Source: Actinomycetospora chiangmaiensis DSM 45062
GTDB lineage: Bacteria; Actinomycetota; Actinomycetes; Mycobacteriales; Pseudonocardiaceae
DNA length: 64,000 nt
Reading direction: 5' to 3'
Assembly (NCBI RefSeq): GCF_000379625.1
Contig: NZ_KB903229.1
Location: 166,247-230,246, forward strand
In this document: positions 48,775 to 57,680 of the stretch, piece by piece
How positions within the stretch are numbered: position 1 is the stretch's first letter
How the letters are laid out: each line of letters starts with the position of its first letter
The notes under the pieces: model-generated
Seen by the model: only the letters and a program-made list of their open reading frames with translations
Told to the model about the DNA's origin: nothing
Databases searched by the model: none
Program-made: the position numbers and the translations under genes

Positions 48775-49887
48775 GTGAACGAGACGTCGGCGAAGCTCCC
48801 CCGACCGGTCGAACGGTTGCGTGCGGCCGCGTCGCGCTTCACCACCCCGTTGTTACCGGACGACTACCTGACCCTGCTCAACCCGCTGTGGTCGGCGCGG
48901 GAACTGCGGGGCAAGGTCGTCAAGGTCGTGCAGGAGACCGACGACGCCGCGACGCTCGTGATCAAGCCCGGCTGGGGCTGGTCGTTCGACCACCAGGCCG
49001 GCCAGTACGTCGGCATCGCCGTCCAGGTCGACGGCCGCTTCCACTGGCGCTCGTACTCGCTCACCTCGCCGCCCAAGCGCGACGCCGGCCACCTCTCGGT
49101 CACCGTGAAGGCCCAGCCCGAGGGGTTCCTGTCCCAGCACCTCGTGCGCGGTGTCGCCCCCGGCACCATCGTCCGGCTCGCGCCGCCGCAGGGCGACTTC
49201 GTCCTCCCCGACCCGCCGCCGAAGAAGATCCTCTTCCTGACGGCGGGTTCGGGCATCACCCCGATCATGGCCTTCCTCCGCACGCTCGACCGGCGCTCGA
49301 CGATGCCCGACGTCGTCGTGGTGCACTCCGCGCCCGACCCCGAGCACTTCCTGTTCTCCGACGAGCTCGAGGACCTGGAGTCGCGGCACGAGACGCTGCA
49401 CGTGGTCCGGCGGCACACCCGCGACGACGGCCACCTCGACCTCGACGCGCTGCACGAGGTGTGTGCGGACTGGGCCGAGCGCGCCGCCTGGGTCTGCGGG
49501 CCGAACGAGATGCTCGACGACGCCGAGCGGGTGTGGTCGGAGGCCGGGCTCGACGAGCAGCTGCACATCGAGCGGTTCTCGGCGAACCTCGCGGGCGGCG
49601 AGGCCGAGGGCGGCACCGTCACGTTCTCGAACTCCGACGCCGAGATCGAGATCGACGGTGCGACGACGCTGCTGGAGGCCGGCGAGCAGGCCGGGCTGCA
49701 GCTGCCCTTCGGCTGCCGGATGGGCATCTGCCACACCTGCGTGGTCCCGCTGCGCTCCGGCGTGGTGCGCGACCTGCGCGACGGCACCGAGCACCGTGCC
49801 GACGGCTCCGGCGGCCAGAGCTGGGACGCCGTGAAGATCCAGACCTGTGTGACCGCGGCGGCCGGCGACTGCGTCGTCGATGCCTGA
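48775..49887 (+). CDS. Ferredoxin reductase with 2Fe-2S domain (Rv3230c-like)
   Basis: A 370-residue oxidoreductase. FAD-binding: FHWRSYSLTSPP (RxYS/T motif). NAD(P)H site: ILFLTAGSGITPIMAFLR and VVVHSAPD. The C-terminal plant-type ferredoxin domain has FGCRMGICHTCVVPLRSG and later QTCVTAAAGDC as 2Fe-2S ligands. It starts LPRPVERLRAAASRFTTPLLPDDYLTLLNPLWS, as in Rv3230c, the electron donor of DesA3. The GTG at 48775 is chosen because GGAGG precedes it. The desaturase follows 42 bases later. Confidence 0.92.
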   Translation: MNETSAKLPRPVERLRAAASRFTTPLLPDDYLTLLNPLWSARELRGKVVKVVQETDDAATLVIKPGWGWSFDHQAGQYVGIAVQVDGRFHWRSYSLTSPPKRDAGHLSVTVKAQPEGFLSQHLVRGVAPGTIVRLAPPQGDFVLPDPPPKKILFLTAGSGITPIMAFLRTLDRRSTMPDVVVVHSAPDPEHFLFSDELEDLESRHETLHVVRRHTRDDGHLDLDALHEVCADWAERAAWVCGPNEMLDDAERVWSEAGLDEQLHIERFSANLAGGEAEGGTVTFSNSDAEIEIDGATTLLEAGEQAGLQLPFGCRMGICHTCVVPLRSGVVRDLRDGTEHRADGSGGQSWDAVKIQTCVTAAAGDCVVDA

Positions 49888-49929
49888 CCCTGCCTGACGA
49901 GTACGACCCATCGAGAAGGAGAGACCGTC

Positions 49930-51159
49930 GTGGCCATCCGGGACGTCAAGGAGTTCGCGCACCTCACCGAGGCCGACGTCGAGGCGTTGGGTCGGGAGTT
50001 CGACCAGATTCGTGCCGACATCGAGGAGTCGCGCGGCGACAAGGACGCCGCCTACATCCGGCGCCTGATCACCGTGCAGCGCCGGCTGAACGTCGCGGCG
50101 CGCGTGATGATGTTCGGCAGCAACCGCCGTGAGCTGTGGTGGGCCGGTGCGCTCACCCTCGGCGTGGCCAAGATTCTCGAGAACATGGAGATCGGCCACA
50201 ACGTCATGCACGGCGAGTGGGACTGGATGAACGATCCGGAGATCCACTCGTCGACGTGGGAGTGGGACAACGTCTGCCCCGCCGACCAGTGGAAGCACTC
50301 CCACAACTACCTGCACCACACGTACACGAACGTCATCGGCAAGGACAAGGACGTGGGGTACGAGATCCTCCGCGTCCGCTCCGACCAGCCGTGGCACCCG
50401 TACTACCTGACGCAGCCCGTGGTGAACGCGCTGCTCATGACGTTCTTCGAGTACGGCGTCTCGCTGCACGACCTCGACATCGACGGCCTCGTCAAGCAGC
50501 GGATCGAGGACCCCGAGGAGTTCAAGCAGAAGTTCCTGGCCATCCTGCGCAAGCAGGCCCGCCAGGCCGGCAAGGACTACGTGCTCTTCCCGGCGCTGAC
50601 GGGGCCGAACTTCGCCTCCACGGCGTCCGCGAACTTCGCCGCGAACATCATCCGCAACGTGTGGTCCTACGCGATCATCTTCTGCGGCCACTTCCCCGAC
50701 GGTGCCGAGGTGTTCACCGAGGAGGAGCTGGAGAACGAGACGCAGGGCGAGTGGTACCTGCGCCAGCTGCTCGGCTCGGCCAACTTCACCGGCAACCGGC
50801 TCATGCACATCATGTCGGGCTCGCTCGGCTACCAGATCGAGCACCACCTCTTCCCCGACCTGCCCTCGAACCGCTACCCGGAGATCGCCGAGCGGGTGAC
50901 GGCGCTGTGCGAGAAGTACGAGCTGCCCTACACCACCGGCTCGTTCCCGAAGCAGTTCTGGCAGGCCACCCGCTCGATCTGGCGGCTCTCGCTGCCGGCG
51001 AAGAAGCTGCGCGAGGCCAACCAGAGGCGGCTCGAGGCCGGGCTCCCGCGCCAGCGTGGCAAGGTCTCGCCCGGCGGCGCGGAGAACTCCTCGGTCGCGC
51101 CGGCGCCGTCGTCGACGCCCGGTCACCCGACCTCGGTCTCGCCGGCCAGCCAGACGTGA
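49930..51159 (+). CDS. desA3: Acyl-CoA desaturase, DesA3-type
   Basis: A 409-residue membrane-bound fatty acid desaturase. All three His boxes are present: HNVMHGEW (HxxxH, near residue 95), HSHNYLHHTYTN (HxxxHH) and QIEHHLFPDLP (QxxHH). It makes delta-9 unsaturated fatty acids (oleate-type) from acyl-CoA, with electrons from the upstream reductase, in the membrane. Its TM pattern is ordinary and the C-terminus ends with a Ser/Pro-rich tail after residue 380. Start GTG at 49930 with AAGGAGAG before. It continues directly into two cyclase genes. Function is confident; the exact position of the double bond is not. Confidence 0.93.
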   Translation: MAIRDVKEFAHLTEADVEALGREFDQIRADIEESRGDKDAAYIRRLITVQRRLNVAARVMMFGSNRRELWWAGALTLGVAKILENMEIGHNVMHGEWDWMNDPEIHSSTWEWDNVCPADQWKHSHNYLHHTYTNVIGKDKDVGYEILRVRSDQPWHPYYLTQPVVNALLMTFFEYGVSLHDLDIDGLVKQRIEDPEEFKQKFLAILRKQARQAGKDYVLFPALTGPNFASTASANFAANIIRNVWSYAIIFCGHFPDGAEVFTEEELENETQGEWYLRQLLGSANFTGNRLMHIMSGSLGYQIEHHLFPDLPSNRYPEIAERVTALCEKYELPYTTGSFPKQFWQATRSIWRLSLPAKKLREANQRRLEAGLPRQRGKVSPGGAENSSVAPAPSSTPGHPTSVSPASQT

Positions 51160-51169
51160 GCACCCGGAC

Positions 51170-52780
51170 GTGAGTACCGCCGGGCCCGGCCCGGCACACC
51201 GCGACCTGCAACGACGCACCAAGGTCGTCCTCGGTGTGTTCGTCGTGGTCGCCAACGTCGTGGGAGCGGCGGTGGTGCTCGCCCTCGCAGGGTGGGTGCT
51301 GCCGACGCGCTCGCTCGTCACGGACGTGGCGGGCGCCGTCACCGCCAACGTGATGCTCTTCGCGGCCTACCTCGCGGTCGCCGTGGCCGTGGGGGTGGTG
51401 TGGGGCGTCTCCTGGAGCCGCGTCCCGCGCCCTCCCGACGGCGGGGCGTCCCCGACCGGGTGGATCCGGCACCGCCGCGCCACCCGGCGGGTCGTGCTGC
51501 GGGTCCCGACCCGGCTCGCCGTCGTGCAGGCGGTGCCCTGGCTGCTCGCGGTCCCGCTGTTCGCGGGGATGAACGCGATGTGGTCGCTGCGGCTCGCGCT
51601 CGTCGTGGCGTGCGTCGTCGCCCTCGGCGGCCTCGCCACGGTCGCGGTGGCGTACCGGCTCTCCGAGCTCGCCCTGCGTCGTGAGGTCGCCCGGGTGCTC
51701 GCCCACGAGCCGCCCAGCGGCTACCGGCTCTCCGGGGTCGGCGTGCGCTCGGTCGGCGGGTGGGTGCTGGGCACCGGGGTCCCGGTGCTCGGCGTCGCGC
51801 TCGTCGCGGCCACGAGCCTGCTCGTCCCCGAGCAGTACACCGTGCGCGCGCTCGGTCTCGCCGTGCTCGTGCTCTCGCTCATCGCGCTGGTCGTCGGGTT
51901 CGGGCTCAACGCCCTGACGGCCGCCTCGATCGCCGGGCCGGTGGTCGCGGTCCGCCGTGCCCTGGGCCGGGTGGAGGGTGGCGACCTCGACGTGACCGTC
52001 CCCGTCACGGACGCCACCGAGCTCGGCCTGTTGCAGGCCGGGTTCAACACGATGGCCGGGGGGCTGCGCGAGCGCGACCGGATCCGCGCGCTGTTCGGCC
52101 GGCACGTTGGGGAGGACGTCGCCCGGGCGGCGATGGACGGCGAGCTCGAGCTCGGCGGGGAGGTGCGGGAGGTCGCGGTGCTCTTCGTCGACCTCGTCGG
52201 GTCGACCCGCATGGCCGTCGATCGCCCGCCGACGGAGGTCGTCGAGCTGCTCAACAGGTTCTTCGCCGAGGTGGTCGACGTCGTCGAGGCCCACCGCGGC
52301 TGGATCAACAAGTTCGAGGGCGACGCCGCGCTCGCGGTGTTCGGTACGCCCGGCGACCTCGACGACCCGGCGGGCTGCGCGCTCGCCGCGGCCCGGCACC
52401 TCGCCGCGCGGCTGGACACGCTGGACGGGGTGTCGGCGGGCATCGGGGTGTCGGCGGGGCCCGCGGTCGCGGGCAACATCGGCGACGCCCGCCGCTACGA
52501 GTACACCGTCATCGGCGACCCCGTGAACGAGGCCGCCCGGCTCACCGACCTGGCCAAGACCGTGCCCGGCTGTGTCGCCGCGTCCGGGGCGGCCCTGGCC
52601 CGGGCGGACGACGAGGAGCGCGCCCACTGGCAGGTCGTGGGTCTGCGTCAGCTGCGCGGCCGGCACGAGGAGACCGAGTACTCCGCGCCCGCCGACCGCC
52701 TCGCGGCGCACGACCCCTGCGAGCCCGCGGCGACCCGCTCGGGCGTCGGGACCGGCCAGGACATCGCCGCCCAGGCCTGA
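51170..52780 (+). CDS. Membrane adenylyl cyclase (class III) with HAMP domain, copy 1
   Basis: A 536-residue protein. Six hydrophobic helices in the first 260 residues are followed by a HAMP region (VVAVRRALGRVEGGDLDVTVPV...ELGLLQAGFNTMAGGL). The cyclase domain spans about 325-510: metal Asp in VAVLFVDLVGSTRMA, WINKFEGDAALAVFG (Lys for adenine, second metal Asp), and YTVIGDPVNEAARL (Asp for adenine; Asn/Arg transition-state residues). It makes cAMP from ATP. The architecture is that of Rv1318c-1320c/Rv3645. GTG at 51170 follows the desaturase stop by ten bases. It shares high identity with the next gene. Confidence 0.9.
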   Translation: MSTAGPGPAHRDLQRRTKVVLGVFVVVANVVGAAVVLALAGWVLPTRSLVTDVAGAVTANVMLFAAYLAVAVAVGVVWGVSWSRVPRPPDGGASPTGWIRHRRATRRVVLRVPTRLAVVQAVPWLLAVPLFAGMNAMWSLRLALVVACVVALGGLATVAVAYRLSELALRREVARVLAHEPPSGYRLSGVGVRSVGGWVLGTGVPVLGVALVAATSLLVPEQYTVRALGLAVLVLSLIALVVGFGLNALTAASIAGPVVAVRRALGRVEGGDLDVTVPVTDATELGLLQAGFNTMAGGLRERDRIRALFGRHVGEDVARAAMDGELELGGEVREVAVLFVDLVGSTRMAVDRPPTEVVELLNRFFAEVVDVVEAHRGWINKFEGDAALAVFGTPGDLDDPAGCALAAARHLAARLDTLDGVSAGIGVSAGPAVAGNIGDARRYEYTVIGDPVNEAARLTDLAKTVPGCVAASGAALARADDEERAHWQVVGLRQLRGRHEETEYSAPADRLAAHDPCEPAATRSGVGTGQDIAAQA

Positions 52781-52846
52781 CCCCGTCGGGTCGATCCGGA
52801 CACAGATCGCCCCCGAACGGCCCTCGGTGTTACTACGTTCGGTGAT

Positions 52847-54475
52847 ATGCCGGACGAGACGTCGGAGACCCCGCACCAGGTCGCGCTGTCGACCAAGGTG
52901 CTGGTCGGTGCTCTGATCGTCGTGTCCAACGTGGTCGGCGCCGCCATCCTCGTCGGTCTGGGCGCGTGGGTCCTGCCCTTCCGGGCCCTCGTGAGCGACG
53001 AGACGGCCGCCCTGCGCACCAACCTCCTGCTCCTCGGCGGCTACGCCCCGCTGGCCGGTCTCGCCGCCTTCGCGTTCGGCTGGGCCTGGCTGCGGGTGCC
53101 GGAACCACCGGGCCCGGCGCCCACCGCGGCGGAGCTGGCGTGCCACCGGCAGCGGGCGCGGCGCGTGGTGCTCCGGGCGCCGGTGCGGCTCGCCGTGGTG
53201 CAGGCCGTGCCGTGGACGATCGGCGTGGCGCTGTTCGCGGTCGTCGACGCCTCCTGGTCCCGGACCCTCGCGGGTGCCGTGGCCTGCATGATCGCGCTCG
53301 GCGGCATCGCGACCGTGACCGTGGCCTACCGCTTCTCCGAGCTGGTCATGCGGCGCGAGGTCGCTCGGGTGTTCGTCCAGGAGCCGCCGACCGAGAAGGG
53401 CCTGCCCGGGGTGGCGGTGCGCTCGCTCGGGGCGTGGGTGATGGGCACGGGGGTGCCGTTGCTCGGTGTCGTGCTCACGGCCGGCACCTCGCTGATCTAC
53501 GCCGACTACTTCACGGTGCAACGCCTCGGTCTGGTCGTCCTCGTGCTGGCGCTGGTCTCGCTCTCCGTCGGCTTCCTCGTGACCGTCCTGTCGTCGACCT
53601 CGATCGTGGCGTCGGTGACCGCGGTGCGTCGCGCGCTGCGGCGGGTCGAGCAGGGCGACCTCGCGACCCGGGTGCGGGTCTCCGACACCACCGAGCTGGG
53701 ACTGCTGCAGTCGGGCTTCAACACGATGGTCGCGGGCCTGCGCGAGCGGGACCGGGTGCGCGAGCTGTTCGGCCGACAGGTCGGCGAGGCCGTGGCCGAG
53801 GCCGCGCTGGCGGGCGACGTCGAGCTCGGTGGGGAGGTCCGCGAGGTCGCGGTGCTCTTCGTCGACCTCGTCGGGTCCACCGCCCTGGCCGCGACCCGGC
53901 CGCCGACGGAGGTCGTCGCCCGGCTCAACGTGTTCTTCACCGAGGTGGTCGATGCGGTGGAACGCCACGGCGGCTGGGTCAACAAGTTCGAGGGCGACGC
54001 CGCGCTCGCCGTGTTCGGCGCCCCGCAGCACGTCGACGGCCCGGCGACCCGGGCCCTCGCGACCGCCCGCGAGCTGGCCGACCGGCTGGAGCGCCGCGGC
54101 GCGCACGCCGGGATCGGGGTGTCGGCCGGGGAGGCGGTGGCGGGGCACGTCGGGGACGCCCGCCGCTACGAGTACACCGTGATCGGCGACCCGGTGAACG
54201 AGGCGGCGCGGCTGTGCGACCTCGCCAAGCGCAGCCGCCGCTGGGGCGAGAGCGGCGACGCGGCCTGGCGGGGCGTCGCCGCGTCGGGTGCCGCGCTGGA
54301 ACGGGCCGACCGCGACGAGGCGCGGCGGTGGCTCGTCATCGGCGCGGAACGGCTGCGGGGCCGGACCGCGGACACCCGGGTGGCCGTCCCCCGCGACCGG
54401 CACGTCACGACGTCCCTCGACGTCACGGCCGCCGCGACCCTCGACGAGGCCACGAACGGGGTCACCCGCCGTTAG
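52847..54475 (+). CDS. Membrane adenylyl cyclase (class III) with HAMP domain, copy 2
   Basis: A 542-residue paralogue of the upstream cyclase with the same layout: six helices (LVGALIVVSNVVGAAILVGLGAWVLP is the first), HAMP (RRALRRVEQGDLATRVRVSDT) and cyclase domain. Catalytic residues are intact: FVDLVGSTALA, WVNKFEGDAALAVFG and YTVIGDPVNEAARL. Sequence drift is greatest in the loops and C-terminal tail. ATG at 52847. Tandem copies suggest a duplication. They may form homodimers, or heterodimers with each other. The TAG stop overlaps a possible start of the next gene. Confidence 0.9.
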   Translation: MPDETSETPHQVALSTKVLVGALIVVSNVVGAAILVGLGAWVLPFRALVSDETAALRTNLLLLGGYAPLAGLAAFAFGWAWLRVPEPPGPAPTAAELACHRQRARRVVLRAPVRLAVVQAVPWTIGVALFAVVDASWSRTLAGAVACMIALGGIATVTVAYRFSELVMRREVARVFVQEPPTEKGLPGVAVRSLGAWVMGTGVPLLGVVLTAGTSLIYADYFTVQRLGLVVLVLALVSLSVGFLVTVLSSTSIVASVTAVRRALRRVEQGDLATRVRVSDTTELGLLQSGFNTMVAGLRERDRVRELFGRQVGEAVAEAALAGDVELGGEVREVAVLFVDLVGSTALAATRPPTEVVARLNVFFTEVVDAVERHGGWVNKFEGDAALAVFGAPQHVDGPATRALATARELADRLERRGAHAGIGVSAGEAVAGHVGDARRYEYTVIGDPVNEAARLCDLAKRSRRWGESGDAAWRGVAASGAALERADRDEARRWLVIGAERLRGRTADTRVAVPRDRHVTTSLDVTAAATLDEATNGVTRR

Positions 54476-56235
54476 TGTCACCGCTCGTGACGATGGCGGG
54501 GGCGGCACCGTCCGGGCGAACGCGGCCCGGCACACGGACGGAACGCTTCGTCATCTGCGGGGAGAACCTGCTCACCCTCCGGATCGTGGAGGCGCTGCGC
54601 CGGCAGCGGGGTGACGGCACCGAGATCGTCGTCGTGGTCGCCGACCGCAGCGGCCGGTACGTGGACGCCATCGCGGCCGCCCCCGGGGTCCGCGTGGTCG
54701 AGGGCGGCCACTCCGACGACGACCGCACGCTGCTCGCGGCGGGCGTCCGCGGCGCGACGGCGGTCGCGCTGGTCGACCGCGAGGACGTCACCAACATCCA
54801 CCGGGCGCTGCGGGTGCAGGAGATCGACCCCGCCGTCCGCCTCGTGGTGCGCCTGTTCAACACCCGCCTCGGCGCCCGCATCGAGGGCATCCTCCCGACG
54901 GCGACGGTGCTGTCGGTCTCCGAGACCGCCGCGCCCTCGTTCGTGGCGCAGGCGATCGGGCGGAACACCCGGCAGCACGTGCGCGTGGCCGACCGGACCT
55001 TCGTGGTGGCCGGGCGGCGCGAGGTCCGCGACGCGGCGGTGGTCTGCGGGCTGGCCGCCAACTCGCAGACCGGCGCCGCGGGCGGACCGAGGCTGCTGCC
55101 GGACGGGACCGGTGAGCGGGCCGACCCCGCCGACTCCGTCCTGGCGCTCGCCGAGTCCCGCGCCCGGGTCACCGACCAGCTCCACCGACCCCGCACCGAG
55201 TGGGTCCGCAACGCGCTCGACCGGGCCGCCCTGCGGGTCCGCGGCACCCTCACCCGGCGACTGGCACGGGCCACGCTCGCCCTGATCCTGCTCTTCGTCG
55301 CCGGCACCATCGCCTTCGCGACGGCGGGCGGCTACTCCCTCGGCGACGCGATCTACCTCGCGGTGCTCGACTCGGCGGGGGCGGCGCAGCCCGACACGTC
55401 GGCCAGCCTCGCCGTCCGCGTCATCCAGGCCTTCGTCACCGTCGTCGGGATCGCGATCATCCCGCTCGTGACGGCGGTGGTGGTCGAGAGCGCCGTGAGC
55501 GCGCGGACCACCGGTGGCCGGGTCCGGCGGATGCCGCGGCGCGACCACGTGGTGGTCGTGGGGCTGGGGAACGTGGGCCAGCGGATCGTCACGACGCTGC
55601 GCGAGCGCGGGGTGCCCGTCGTCGGGGTGGAGCGGGAGGAGGGCACCGCCGGGGCGGCCGCCGCGGCCCGGGCGGGCGTGCCGGTGGTGTTCGGCGACGC
55701 CACCCGGGAGCGGGTGCTGCGGGAGGCCGGGGCCCAGGACGCCCGGGCGCTGGTGGCCGTGACGAGCGACGACGCCACCAACCTGCAGGCCGCGCTGGTG
55801 GCCCGCGGGGTGCAGCGGGCGGTCCGCGTGGTGCTGCGGCTGCGCGACGACGACCTCGCCGCGCGGGTCGAGCGGAGCATGAACGCGATCTCGCGCAGCG
55901 TCTCCTACGTCGCCGCGCCGGTGTTCGCCGCGGCCCTGCGCGACGGTCAGGTCCTCGCCACCATCCCCGTCGGCCGCCGCATCCTGCTCATGGCCGAGGT
56001 GACGGTGGGACGGGCGTCGCTGATGGCGGGGCTGCCGGTCGCGGTCCTCGTCGAGCGCGGGCAGGTCCGGGTGGTCGGGGTCTTCCGCGGGGCCGGCCCG
56101 GACGCCGTGCTGGAGATGCCGCCGCGACCGCACCGGGGACTCAAGGTCGGCGACCGGCTGCTCGTCGTCGCCACCCGCGGCGGGCTCGGGACGGTGCTGG
56201 AGCGCTGCGCGTCCCGGTCGGTCGTCGCAGGATGA
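54475..56235 (+). CDS. Two-RCK/TrkA-N channel-like protein with unusual pore
   Basis: About 586 residues. An N-terminal Rossmann TrkA-N domain (RFVICGENLLTLRIVEALRRQ, VVVADRSGRYVD, RLVVRLFNTRLGARIE) is followed by two membrane helices (ATLALILLFVAGTIAFATAGG and FVTVVGIAIIPLVTAVVVES). Between them the pore region is SLGDAIYLAVLDSAGAAQPD, without the TVGYG filter. A second TrkA-N/TrkA-C pair ends the protein (DHVVVVGLGNVGQRIVTTLRE, VVFGDATRERVLREAG). Such proteins are called NAD-binding ion channel/transporter-like, and ion choice is unclear. Start could be GTG at 54475, GTG at 54487 or ATG at 54493. Confidence 0.8.
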   Translation: MSPLVTMAGAAPSGRTRPGTRTERFVICGENLLTLRIVEALRRQRGDGTEIVVVVADRSGRYVDAIAAAPGVRVVEGGHSDDDRTLLAAGVRGATAVALVDREDVTNIHRALRVQEIDPAVRLVVRLFNTRLGARIEGILPTATVLSVSETAAPSFVAQAIGRNTRQHVRVADRTFVVAGRREVRDAAVVCGLAANSQTGAAGGPRLLPDGTGERADPADSVLALAESRARVTDQLHRPRTEWVRNALDRAALRVRGTLTRRLARATLALILLFVAGTIAFATAGGYSLGDAIYLAVLDSAGAAQPDTSASLAVRVIQAFVTVVGIAIIPLVTAVVVESAVSARTTGGRVRRMPRRDHVVVVGLGNVGQRIVTTLRERGVPVVGVEREEGTAGAAAAARAGVPVVFGDATRERVLREAGAQDARALVAVTSDDATNLQAALVARGVQRAVRVVLRLRDDDLAARVERSMNAISRSVSYVAAPVFAAALRDGQVLATIPVGRRILLMAEVTVGRASLMAGLPVAVLVERGQVRVVGVFRGAGPDAVLEMPPRPHRGLKVGDRLLVVATRGGLGTVLERCASRSVVAG

Positions 56236-56240
56236 GGACC

Positions 56241-56546
56241 ATGATCCGCAACGTGGTGGTCGGTGTGGTGTCCGACGGCGTGACCGCCGAGCAGGTCGAG
56301 GAGGCGCTGCAGGCGCTGCGCGACCTCCGCGTCGAGGGCCTCGAGTTCGACCTGCTCGCCGGGCAGGACCGCGGGCTGCGCGAGGGCAACGCGTCCTACT
56401 GCCTCACCGTCGACTTCCCCGACGACGAGGCCTACCGCGTCTACGACGCCGACGAGGAGCACAACCGCATCCGGCGGGAGCTGTTCGCGCCGATGTCGAC
56501 GGAGATCCGGCGCATCCAGTTCGCGCTCCCGGGTCACGACGCCTGA
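56241..56546 (+). CDS. Dabb (stress-responsive A/B barrel) domain protein
   Basis: A 101-residue protein: MIRNVVVGVVSDGVTAEQVEEALQALRDLR, GLEFDLLAGQDRGLREGNASYCLTVDFPDDEAYRVYDADEEHN. This is a Dabb alpha/beta-barrel dimer fold. Family members are stress proteins or small cyclases. The ATG at 56241 matches the usual family start; an ATG at 56232 overlaps the preceding stop (ATGA) and would add three residues. The function is unknown. Confidence 0.82.
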   Translation: MIRNVVVGVVSDGVTAEQVEEALQALRDLRVEGLEFDLLAGQDRGLREGNASYCLTVDFPDDEAYRVYDADEEHNRIRRELFAPMSTEIRRIQFALPGHDA

Positions 56547-56549
56547 CGC

Positions 56550-56596
56550 GTGAGGGGAACCCTCGAGCGCCTTAGTGGCTCGAAGGTTCCCCTCAC
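56550..56596. repeat. 47-bp palindromic repeat between convergent genes
   Basis: GTGAGGGGAACC (56550-56561) pairs with GGTTCCCCTCAC (56585-56596). Inside, TCGAGC pairs with GCTCGA, leaving the loop GCCTTAGTG. It is followed by the end of the opposing aldo/keto reductase gene. It probably works as a two-way terminator. A chromosomal REP-like element is the alternative. Confidence 0.75.
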
Positions 56597-56613
56597 GCAG
56601 CGGTGGTGGTGCG

Positions 56614-57588
56614 TCAGGCCACGCCCTCGGGGGACGCCCCGGAGACCTGCACGCCGTCGGCGGTGATCTTCTCGATCTCCGCCACGTCCTCGGCCGAGAG
56701 CTCGACGTCGACCGCGGCGAGCGAGCGCTCGATGTTGCGGTCGGAGCGGGCGCCGACGATGGCCACGTCGATGCCGTCCTGCGCGAGCACCCACGCGATC
56801 GCGAGCTGCGAGACCTCGATGCCCTTGTCGGCGGCGAACGACTTGAGCCGCTCGATCACCTCGAGGTTCTTCTCGAACTTCTCGCCCTGGAAGGCCGAGG
56901 CCTGCGAGCGCCAGTCCGAGTCCTCGAACGTCGTCGACGAGTCCATCGTGCCGGTCAGCAGGCCGGAGCCGAGCGGCGAGTACACGAGCGTGCCGATGTC
57001 GTTCTCGCGGACGTAGGGGAGGATCTTCTCCTCGATGCCGCGGCGGAACAGGTGGTACGGCGGCTGCAGGGTCTCGACGGGCCGGCGACGGTCGAACGCG
57101 GCCATCTGCTGCTCGTCGAAGTTCGACACGCCGACGTGGCGGATCTTGCCCTCGTCGACCAGTTCCTGCAGGTAGCCGGCGGTGTCCTCGAACGGCGTGT
57201 CGTTGTCCGGCCAGTGGATCTGGTAGAGGTCGATGTAATCGATCTTCATCGCCTTGAGGCTCGACTCGACACCGGAGCGCAGGTACTCGCGGCTGGAGTC
57301 GCGGGGCTTGTCGCCGCCCGGGTTGATCCCGCCCTTGGTGGCGATGACGACCGAGTCGCGGTTCGAGTCGAGCTCGCTGCGCAGCGCGTTCGCGAGCACC
57401 TCCTCGGCCTCGCCGAACCCGTAGGCCTGCGCGGTGTCGAAGAAGTTCACGCCGAGATCGAGGGCGTGGCGGATCGCGCGCTGTGCCTGGTCCGCGTCGT
57501 AGGAGCCCCACTCCCCGGACACCTGCCACGTCCCGAACGCGATCCGGGACACCTCGAGCTCCGTCTTGCCGAGCCTGGTCGTCTTCAT
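56614..57588 (-). CDS. Aldo/keto reductase
   Basis: A 324-residue NADPH-dependent AKR. Start MKTTRLGKTELEVSRIAFGTWQ at 57588. The catalytic tetrad is Asp/Tyr in NFFDTAQAYGFGEAE, Lys in VVIATKGG, and His in YQIHWPD. Cofactor site: VYSPLGSGLLTGT and IAIVGARSDRNIERSL. It resembles AKR11/12-type general stress or sugar-aldehyde reductases. The substrate is unknown. It is divergent from the glycosyltransferase gene. Confidence 0.92.
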   Translation of the reverse strand: MKTTRLGKTELEVSRIAFGTWQVSGEWGSYDADQAQRAIRHALDLGVNFFDTAQAYGFGEAEEVLANALRSELDSNRDSVVIATKGGINPGGDKPRDSSREYLRSGVESSLKAMKIDYIDLYQIHWPDNDTPFEDTAGYLQELVDEGKIRHVGVSNFDEQQMAAFDRRRPVETLQPPYHLFRRGIEEKILPYVRENDIGTLVYSPLGSGLLTGTMDSSTTFEDSDWRSQASAFQGEKFEKNLEVIERLKSFAADKGIEVSQLAIAWVLAQDGIDVAIVGARSDRNIERSLAAVDVELSAEDVAEIEKITADGVQVSGASPEGVA

Positions 57589-57680
57589 ACCGACGGCTAC
57601 CCCGGTGCCGGTGCCGTGATTCGGGGACGTTTCGGGCAGGGCCTCCCCGGCCCCGGCGATCTTCGGCACAGTGTCGGGAC

